Below, piece after piece: positions 25,848-35,500 of a stretch of DNA of 64,000 nucleotides (the stretch's first letter is position 1; each line of letters begins with the position of its first letter). The notes under the pieces were generated by a model. The model did not search any database. It saw nothing but the letters and a program-made list of their open reading frames with translations, and was not told the origin of the DNA. Made by a program: the position numbers and the translations under genes. Origin of the DNA: Gordionus sp. m RMFG-2023 (taxonomy: Eukaryota > Nematomorpha > Gordioida > Chordodea > Parachordodidae); contig NC_088779.1 in assembly GCF_954871325.1 (NCBI RefSeq), forward strand, positions 1,738,846 through 1,802,845, written 5' to 3'.

Positions 25848-28800
25848 ATGCCATTATTACCCATGAATCTTGATGAGAATCAGAGGATCAAACTGGGCCT
25901 AATCCTCTGCTACTTAAACATTTTTTTGACCTTAGTCGGATTGGCCTTGCTCAGCTTGTCCTTGTACCTCAAATACACGATAGAGGACAAATTCGTTCTC
26001 ATCAGTCATTACGATAACGATAGCGTGGTATGGATGCTAATAGCGCTTTCCATTTTTTGGATTACTCTTCACGGGCTCGGTTCAAAAATGGTATACGATT
26101 GCCGATCATTCCACACCCGACAGAGATCTCAATACTTTTTGATGCTATGGCTTCTCGTGCTTTTCTTCCTGCCTTGGATCGGCTTTGGTTGCGCTACCTT
26201 GTTATTTAAGCACGAAAGTTATTTATTAGACATACTCACGAACGGACTTTATCAAGCTCTGAAAAAGTTATAGTAATATAATTAATTTTTATCTAAACAT
26301 GTATACCTTATCCCTCATTTGTAGTAAGAAATCCTATTGCATTGCTTAACGCCTCATATATAGTAAACGCGAATTTGTTCAAACGGTGCGGTATTTAACG
26401 CTATCGAAATCATAGTTGATTCTTCACAAATAATTTTTGAACTGCCAATATATAGAGTTTAACTTGTACACGTATCGAATATATTTTATCATCGCATTGC
26501 AACTTTTTTTCAAATGTTATCGTAGCGCATTCATCATTTTGCTACATATTTTATAAATTATACCTATTTTTATTGACTTGGTTTTGTAAAATAACGTAGC
26601 GATAAATACCAAACCGCTTGGATAAATCGCGTTCAATAAGTGAGGCCTTAACTTCTCAAAGTTAATAAGAGTAAATTATAGGGGCAATTCCATACCTAAT
26701 TTTAATTATGAATCATTTACGAAGATTTAAAAATAATTATTATCGCGAAAATTTTGACTATCTAAACATATGAGTTTGTAAGGGTCTATACATGTCGTAT
26801 TGCGATATGGGTACCCATGAAAGTTCGGAATATCTTATTTTTAAATCGTTGAATCAAGACGATTTTTAAATTTAAAAAAATCTATGTAAATGTACAATAA
26901 TATGTGTAGAGTAGTGTTCTTTAGCGGCTACTTTTTTTCAGTGGCGTTTAGCGCTTTACATTTTTTTTTAGAAGATAGCGATATTGATAGGAATAAATAT
27001 ACATAAAAGTTATTACGATATATTTACAATTTTGAAAATTAATTTTAAAATCATAATCTTTTTATTTTAATTTTGAAATTTAAATTTAAAAATAAGCATC
27101 ATAAATCTAAGTTTTCATAATTAAAATTTAAAAATGTCCACAATATAGATTGATATTGAAGATTATTTTGGTATAGCTCATATCGAAGGAAGTAATTTCC
27201 TGGCAAATGATTATAATAGGGAATTTCTTTTCCCTAAATTCGCAAAATATTTTAATCACGATAAAAAAAATATAACATAGGATATAATTTCGTTGTATGA
27301 TGTGCCAAAAGATTTTATCATCAAACAAGACTAGTGTCATCAACTCAGTGGCGTAGCTAAGAATTTTCCTTAGAGAGGGTCCATACATATAAAGGCCTGG
27401 GGGGCTTCGCCCTCTAGACCCTTTTTAACGGGCCTTCGGCACTTTTGCCCGGTCTTCGGCCTGGCTTATCTTACAAATCATAACCATATCTCCGATAATA
27501 TATAATAAACATATTTTTTAAATGCATCAATAATATGTTATTATAATTTAGTAGATTTTTCTCAATAACTTTATAATAATACTATCCAGAATAATTTCAA
27601 TTGTAATATAATATCCTTGCAATATAATATCCTTGCACAAACAACAAAACCAGAAAAATATAAATTTCATGGTATTTATTTGATATAAAGTCACTCTTAA
27701 GTCTTTTGAACGTATAATCTAAAAAAAATTTGCTCTAGGAGGGGTCCAAACCCAAAAACCACCCCCGTAGCTACGCCATTTCTTCAACTTGAGAAAACGT
27801 TTAAAAGTAATATATATAAAATAATATCATGTGTAGCCCAATCCTAAATCCTTTTTAAAATAGAATTTGAATCAAAGTTGTATAATAGTTAATGTGCTAG
27901 GTGGGTATATGTGAAAGTTAATTTTCTGACTGGCCATAAGATACTATTTAAGGATTATATTTTGCAATAAATAATTAATATTAACATCTCATTTTCTCAT
28001 CAGTCTCAAATTATTGTTCTTTATTACCTGGATGTTAAACATAGTGGCTATTGTTCACCCTAGTTTCAAGTTGAATTGACGCCATATGTTAATCTGACCT
28101 GAATCCAATGGGAAAACTTGATAGGCTAATGCAAACATTAAATAATACAATATCGAACTAGGATATCCTAGCCAGATCAAAAACTTTACCTCATATAGAT
28201 ATTTTTTTGAAACAAATAATAATACAATAAAATCCTCTAAACGCATTTTTTAAATCTAAAAATACTCAAATGAATATTTTTGATGATTATATTTAATTTA
28301 TATTGGATTTAATACTGCATTGCCCACAGCAAAGCTTATACCTTATCGTCCCTGCAAAGTTGGGGATATGAGTATAGACCTGTTATTATTATTGAAATGC
28401 AATAAAAAAATATTTATATATATTTGGAATTACAGTCAAAAATATTTTTATAGCTTAAAAAGTAGCAAATAGCGCGCTACATTTTTAAAGAAGTAGCGGT
28501 AGCGATAGAGCTCTACTTTTAAAAGTAGCTACGATCTCCATAAATTTATGAAAATTATCGCCACAAACTTTTGCGTATTTTTTAAAAATTTTAAAAAAAT
28601 CTATGTAAAAATTATATAAATTATGAATATTTAAAAATTTCAATTCCAAATGATTAATTTTCTTTATTCACAAATTATATTTATAGTCAATTTATGATAA
28701 ACACGAAACACATATCATAATTTACATAAAAATTATAAATTAGTATAATATAAATTTGATTGAAAATTTGTAATAATATTAATAATTTAAGTAAGCGAAA

Positions 28801-30740
28801 ATTTGTGAATTCTTCATCTAAAATGTAGGCTTTGCTTTGGTTGCCACAAATTCGACTTCTGCGCACTCGCGTTTTTGTTTTTGTCATTAATTTTTACTGT
28901 CTTTTGTCGCTTGAGATCCAAGTTTAGCGTGAAAGTTATAATTGAAAGCAAAATAGCCTAAGCCATCCTATGCACAGGATGTTCAATCAGGGGGTTTCGG
29001 TCATTGAAATTATAAAGCTTATAAAGCTGAGATGATTGCACTTTATTATGTTTAAGGTCAACTCTGACCAGAGTAGTCCCTCTTGGGATCCGCGGTCCTA
29101 GCAGAGATCCGATGCCCCAGCTCTTTAAAAGAGATCAGGGCATAAGAGCCGAACGATGTTAAAGTCGTGGCGATTAAGGGTAGGAATGCATAGTTGGCAG
29201 GTAGCGATGGCGAATATTTATAAAGTTTATTTGCCCCGATGTCCAGTAGAGCATCCCTATTTATATTGGAAGGGGCAAGAGGATAGATGAATTAGAACTC
29301 CCAGGTTAATTCGCCCCTTTTCCAAGGGATCCTAGTAGAACCAGGAGGCAGTTTACCATCGGAATTCTAAAGGTCCGTGGGCTCAAGGCTCTCTAATATA
29401 AGCATACTCTATATTTTCAAAAATACATTACCGGTCAATTTAAATTTTTCAAATTATTTCTGAAATTAGGAAATATCGATTTCACATAACTCATCTCAAT
29501 ATGAGACAAATTAAAAATGAATTAATTTCTATCTAGATATAGATCTGACGGTACTGTAAAACGAATTATCGATACCATACAACTTAAATTCTCTTGTTGT
29601 GGCAGCGTTAATTATGAAGATTGGTTCAAGATAGGCTGGATGCATACGAAATACCTTAACAAACAAACGTTAGATATAAAAAAGTATGCCAATTTTAATG
29701 ACACATAGATTGACCATTCATTCATGAAAATGCATTTAAAAGCGTCGTTGAATGCAAATCAGCTGGACCCGCCATTACGGTAACCCATATTGTAATTATC
29801 CTTATGTTAAAAACTTTTATTAAATTGATAATTTGCTTCCTTATTATCTAGATGATCAGGCAATTCTTCAATAAAGTTTAGGGTAGATATAGAAATAAAT
29901 TGGCCTATAGTTTAAAATTTTTAATAATGATATGGGCAAACAAAATGGCGTCGCCAGTTGATTTCATTGGTTTACACTTTTAGTGAATGAATCATCAATC
30001 TAGGTATTATATGTCATTGGCTAAGTTTTTCATCAATATATATTAAATTTGGGTTAATATATTTAAAAAAAAAATATTATTTATTACGTAAAATGTTTTT
30101 CAATTATTCTCTATCATCAAATTTATAAGTTTTTTTTAAATATAAATTTTATTTTATACTCTATCACCTAACGTAGAAAAGTAATTCGCGGAGATTATAT
30201 AGCAGATGATGTGCCATTTAGTTGTTGCAAGATAAAGCATTTAGGACCATGTGTTCACTCGAGTTATACAACTCTTAAAAATGACCCTAAAATGTCTTTT
30301 AATTCTACCATACATGAAAGGGGATGCTCGGATGCTTTGATTGACAGTTTTGATGAATTGTTAGATATATCAGCATATGCTACTATCTCCACTTCTATTA
30401 TAGAAGTTATTTTTATGATCAATTCTATATTTGATGTATTTTATTTACCATTCTTTTTTTTATTTATTAATATCAATTATAAAAAAGGGTTCATATTTAT
30501 AACCTCTTTTTATATTTAAAGATAATCATATTTGTCTTGGCTAGATATTTCGAATCATCTATCAAAAACCTTAGATATTCGGCAGATCCCATAGGTGTGT
30601 CTGAAGGTTATATTATGGATAAGGCTCCCTGTCCTTGCTTAGAAAAGGGAGCCACGAATATAGGCCCCTTGAATCAACCTAAAAAGGATATAACTAAAAA
30701 GAGTTCAAATATAGCCAATGAAAATTTTGAAGGTATTTGA
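25848..30740 (+). CDS. PRPH2: Peripherin/ROM-type tetraspanin
   Basis: Four exons (25848-26266, 29543-29683, 30177-30435, 30522-30740) give 345 residues, the size of vertebrate peripherin-2 (346). Phases 2+1, 2+1 and 0 fit. The protein has three N-terminal membrane helices and a large outer loop with CCG (residues 158-160), PFSCC (200-204), GPC and ERGC. A fourth helix and a cytoplasmic tail beginning ARYFESSIKN follow, as in peripherin. Family members organise curved membranes, in vertebrates the rims of photoreceptor discs. The six standard loop cysteines are present. The extra cysteine that links peripherin oligomers (human Cys150) has no counterpart: residues 140-149 read KSDGTVKRII. Intron 2 holds a MITE 12 bp after the donor. 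Orthology to PRPH2 rather than ROM1 cannot be decided here. Confidence 0.85.
27338..27789. mobile_element. hAT-like MITE in tetraspanin intron 1
   Basis: The element is 27346-27781. It starts CAGTGGCGTAGCTAAG and ends CCGTAGCTACGCCATTT, so TGGCGTAGCTA is mirrored. The flanks are near-identical 8 bp sequences, CATCAACT and CTTCAACT. GGGGGGCTTCGCCC lies just inside the left end, which also resembles the inner left end of the 21.2 kb element. There is no coding capacity. Confidence 0.75.
28915..29395. other. GC-richer island in tetraspanin intron 1, unidentified
   Basis: This stretch is clearly richer in G and C than its surroundings and includes TCTTGGGATCCGCGGTCC and AAGGGGCAAGAGGATAG. It has no long frame in either direction and no inverted ends that I can see. 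It could be the untranslated end of a retrotransposon or a structured RNA; neither is supported by a recognised motif. Confidence 0.35.
29696..30019. mobile_element. MITE family 1, copy 3 (tetraspanin intron 2)
   Basis: The ends are AATGACACATAGATTGACC and AGGTATTATATGTCATTG. Internal CAGCTGG and CGCCATTACGG are at the left, with AAAATGGCG near CGCCAGTTG at the right. It makes up most of the 493 bp intron and begins 12 bp after the splice donor. Confidence 0.8.
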
Positions 30741-31248
30741 TTTTCAAAAAAATAATATAGATTTTACGTTATGACGATTTTTAAGGATCAAATATATTTT
30801 ATTAAATATTAAAAGACGTCCTCTATTAATGTTACCGACATAACGTGTAATCAGATAATATGTATAATATTTTATAAAGTTTATAAAATTTGGAGGGTAG
30901 AGTTTTTCACATGTTAGAATACATTTCCGGTAAAATCAAATTTTGATTGATTGATTTAAAGTTGGAAAATAACAAAATAATTTGTGAAGCACGTTTTATA
31001 TTTTTAGATTTTGATTTTTGCTAAATGTGAATCCCACACCACTATGTGTAAAAATAACCCATTCTATAGATTACAGAAAATGGCAATAAATTTTTGGTTT
31101 CTTTAAATTTATATACTTAAATTGTATTAAAATTATATTGATTGACCGAAATTTTAAACCGGAAAAAGCTTATTGCTTGATTACGCTCATTGCCGGCGAT
31201 AACACACACATATATATATAATATTTTCTCTTAATAAAATTGGTTTCA
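30741..31248. other. Short intergenic gap
   Basis: This lies between the tetraspanin stop and the Lys-rich gene. It is AT-rich, with a TATATATATA tract at about 31211-31220 upstream of the next ATG that could act as a TATA-like sequence. Confidence 0.4.
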
Positions 31249-31710
31249 ATGGAAGAATCCCAATCAGAAGACGAAGATAGACCCTTGCTTGATAAACAAA
31301 ATGAAAGTACTAGGAAAGATACCAGAGATCCTAAAACAGATGTCAGGAAAGATGGAGACAAAGCTGGACCAGAGAGAGGAGAGATAAAACAAAAAGATAA
31401 AATAATTAATTCTAAATTAACACCAGATGAAGCTACTAGTAATGATAGAAAAGATGGCAATGATAAGGCGCAGTTGCCAAAGAGTGAGGAGATGAAACGT
31501 AAAGAGGAAACAACCAAATCTAGATTAAAACCGGAAATTCCTAGTAGTAATGTTAGAAAAGATAAAAGAGATACAAACATGGCAAGATCCAAAAAGGCTG
31601 GAGTAAACAAATCGCAAACATCTTCCACTACCTCGAGAGCACAAAAATCGGCAAAATCGAAGCCAGTCAAAAACCCTAAGCAAGCCACAAAATCGAAAAA
31701 GAAAAAATAA
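31249..31710 (+). CDS. Small Lys-rich disordered protein
   Basis: I do not recognise a family. The ATG at 31249 opens 153 residues in one exon, ending in a lysine tail (KSKKKK). The composition is strongly Lys/Asp/Glu/Ser/Thr with no hydrophobic segment, so it is soluble and probably disordered, and the basic C-terminus could be a nuclear or nucleic-acid-binding signal. The N-terminus EDEDRPLLDK contains an acidic dileucine pattern, which could be chance. AATAAA is at 31785, 75 bp after the stop. The opposite strand is also open (31170-31688) but encodes a Leu/Ser-rich shadow. A transcript is needed to confirm the gene. Confidence 0.6.
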   Translation: MEESQSEDEDRPLLDKQNESTRKDTRDPKTDVRKDGDKAGPERGEIKQKDKIINSKLTPDEATSNDRKDGNDKAQLPKSEEMKRKEETTKSRLKPEIPSSNVRKDKRDTNMARSKKAGVNKSQTSSTTSRAQKSAKSKPVKNPKQATKSKKKK

Positions 31711-31799
31711 TTTTATGATTATATAACCCTTTATTTAGTATTATATGGTTAATAATAATTCATGATATTTGCGAGAAGGTATGCAATAAATGAAATAAT

Positions 31800-31905
31800 C
31801 ATTTTTTATTGAAATAATTATTTTTCTTTGAAATAATTATTTTTATTGAAATAATTATTTTTCTTTGAAATTATTATTTTTCTTTGAAATAATTATAAAT
31901 ATTAA
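31800..31905. repeat. Short tandem repeat, AAATAATTATTTTTCTTTG unit
   Basis: About five copies of a 17-19 bp unit containing the palindrome AATAATTATT, just past the Lys-rich gene. Confidence 0.75.
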
Positions 31906-32571
31906 AATAAAAATTAAGTATTTCTAAAGTTGCAATCAATTAATCATTTACGAAAATATACTGGATTCATTTACTTGTTAAATTTTTCAAAAAATTAATG
32001 TATTTGAGCAATTTGAAAATTTAGTATTAAGAACATAAAGTTAATGCTATATTTTAGAAAATATATAAATGATTGAATTATTCCCCTAAAAAAAATTTAG
32101 TGAAAAAAAAGAGAAGAATAGTTAGTATAGTGTTGAATTAAAGTGTATGAATAATTTCAAGAGTTTGAGATGAAAGTGTTCCCTGACAAATGTCTTTGGA
32201 TTATTTAAAAGTTTCCTACCAAACTTTGATGGATATCAGTTTTTAAAGTATCTCACCAGGTTAAGTTTAAAATGCATCATTTATAATATTTAAATTAGGT
32301 TGGGGTGGAAAATAGAGCTGGAAAATTTGTATAATTAAATTTTAAAAAACTTACTTACACTACACCCAAATTAAGATATCAGAAATCTAAATAAATAGAT
32401 ATAAATTAGTAATTAAGATACTTATGTATACTTGAGTAGGCTAAATCCGATAAGTTTAGGGCTCCTCCCCCACAGTACCCTGACTCTGAAGTCACGGACC
32501 AATACAAATACACTGCAAGTTCCTGGTTGATCTTCCACTTAGAAATATTTTATAGAAAATCAATCACCAAT
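31906..32571. other. Intergenic stretch upstream of VPS11
   Basis: This is the likely VPS11 promoter and 5' leader. It is AT-rich apart from a GC-richer patch at 32458-32530. No motif is assigned. Confidence 0.45.
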
Positions 32572-35500
32572 ATGAGTAAGTTTAAAGTAAAGGAGAAGGA
32601 TGCGAAAACGCTCAGAATATGCTTCTATTAAAAAAATTGTGTAATAGATATTTATCTTTATTAAATTGCTATATGGTGAGCTGATATCTCATGGTCACGG
32701 TTAAATTCAATCTAAGTTTTTACTTTTCATACTTGATACCCAAGATTAAAATATGTTTAGTCATACTCCGATTTTAATATCTCCAGCTTCATGATTATTT
32801 TAAACTGAACAGGTATTAAAGCATTAAAATTTATAATACATACATGCATTAAAACATATGTAAAAATATTTTATTTTATTCAATGTCCTTTTTGCAAGTT
32901 TTATTTTATAATTCTTTATATATTTTTAATAAATAATTGTTAAGTGGCGAAGGTTTAATTTTTTTGATAAAGACATATTGAAAGATCCTGATAAAAACGA
33001 AAGTTATGATAAATTAAAAGTAATAATATGGGTTATTTTTATGATTTTTCATTATTAAACAAAGGATATAAATATATCTACATCCACAAGTATTAAGGGA
33101 TATATTGTATTTGGGGACTATGATGGGTTTTTACATTTCATGACTCAAGATCTCGAAATAAAATCACTAAAGGCACATGATGTTAAAGTTGAACATTTAT
33201 ATAATATGACGAATTCACAAATTTTAATATCTGTTGGGGTAATCATATATTTAAAATTTTACTTATTAGTTTATTAATATTTAAATGTTTGATTATATTG
33301 TAGTATGACAATGACAGTCCACAGCCAATCATAAAAATATGGAATTTAACTAAAGGAGTAAACATTTTAGAATTACAAATACATGTATTAAAAATTAAGT
33401 TTGATAGGTATGGGAATATACCATATTTAAAAAGTTTTAAAATCACATATGGTAACAAAACCCCAATTGTTAATTGTGTGACTGCTCATGAAAATCTCAC
33501 GTTATTGATTATTGGACTAAATTCTGGCCAGATTTTGATGTATAAAGGAAATTTAACCAAGGGTGAAAAGTAATAATTTATAGGCATAGAAAATTAACCT
33601 ACTTATATTTAAATCAAAACTAATAAATCCTAAGATAATAACTTGCATCAGGGTTAGATTAATTTAAAAAAAAATATTTTCTTGAATATAAATGCAAATT
33701 CACTTTTAAAAAAAGTTTTTGAATATAAATACAAAAGTATATTTTAAATAAATGCGAAAAAATTTTAAAAGAAGTATTTAGATATAAATCATTATCTAAT
33801 ATCTGTGGTAATATAAACATTATAAATAATATATTTATTTCTGCAGCAGTAGTGTTTCACTAGTGTTGTTAAACAACTTGATTTGCATCGATTTTTAAAA
33901 ATGATTAACTCAATATTTTATCCAGAAAAATATTACGAAAACCTGAAGATTTTGTTCATAAATGACACAAATGTTTGGAGCTGAACTTTAAGGCCAAGGC
34001 AATATTTTTCTGGCTAAAATATTGAGTTAGCCATTTTTAAAAATTGGCTCAAACCATGCCATCTAACAACACTACATAATAATGGATAACATTGTTCTAC
34101 AGAGCATATAATAAATTGCTGGAGGATGAATCATTGTATTCATGAGTGTAGTTTTCTTCGCAATTGAGCAGATATTACATTTAGCCCTCACTCTATGATT
34201 GATTTTTGATGATATTTTGTAAAAATTTCTCCAAAATGATCAAATTACTTAAAGCTAAGAGAATATTGACGTTGTCATATAATCCCAGAAAAAAAATATA
34301 TCATATAAACATGATATCTTTTATCAAATATTTTTTCCGGCCCGGCTTGAATTATTTCCGAATATCGTGAAATTTTAAATACAATTTATTTTTTATTATT
34401 TAAAATACATCTAAAATATTCTAACAAACTAAATACAAAAAAAAAGTATCTGTGTTTTAATCACAGACTCTAATAAATTTAAACACAGTTGTTTAAATTT
34501 ATTTGTGGTATTCTGTTGTTACTAAACTTATAAAGTATTGCTCATCATCTAATCATCAGCTGACACACATGTATCCCAACCTGCTATGTCATCAGCTATG
34601 AAACACTTACTCAATTTTGAAATCCCCTGGAGAATGTAACCTAAGTAATTGACGCCTAAACCTCCCACACCACATGGAAGGTTCTCACGCTTCACCCAGT
34701 GGTCTTCATTGAGGAATCCTAGAGCTTCGTATTCTAAAAACCTACCACCTAACCAAAGATACCAAATTGCTCTGCTTGGTTTCATTCCCCCTATGAAAGA
34801 AGCCTTCTTTTCTTTCTTTCAAGAGTATTGTATACACAGTACTTACAATCACCCTTAAAATCTCTCTCTATTTCCTCATCTACTATGTTCCAAAATCTGT
34901 TAACGGTGTCCCAGTCTATTTCTTTTGACCAACCACCTAGGGCTGCGTCATTTCTCACAATTTCCGAAAGTTTTCCTTATCTAACAATCTACCATGTAAT
35001 CCTTTTTTGGTATATAAATCAGCGATGAATTCCATAATCTTTTTATTTATCATTTTAATGTATGGCTTATATCTCGGTACACGTTTATCTAGCTTTTCTT
35101 GCATGAGTTTTTGCTGCCCTTCAGTCGAAATATCGGTCATATTATATCTATACACGTCATATACTTTTTCCCACGGCTACATCATTTTTTGTAAGACTAA
35201 ATTAATAGTATGACCTCCACTTGTTCGAGCTTGGGTTGCAAATGAACCTAAGTATTTAAATGTTCTGTAAGGATGTTCCTTATCGAAAAAGAAGGTTGAT
35301 TTATGCTCTTTTTTGATTAACTCCAACCTTGTCTTATATAAAGTATCATCTTCTAGATTCTCATCACATATCAATCCTTTCTCTCCCTCCATCAAAGTAG
35401 GACCTTTCATCTGAATTGGTATCATGGATCTAGATGGTGTTTTGAATCTACTGTTTAGTATTTCCATAACCCTTTGTGTTGTACCCCTGATATTATTCTT

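Noticed and set aside
28055-28246. 63-residue minus-strand frame in tetraspanin intron 1
   Set aside because: No motif; the missing tetraspanin loop exon was found instead at 29543-29683.
31170-31688. 172-residue minus-strand frame
   Set aside because: Antisense shadow of the Lys-rich plus-strand frame; its Leu/Ser-rich composition follows from that.
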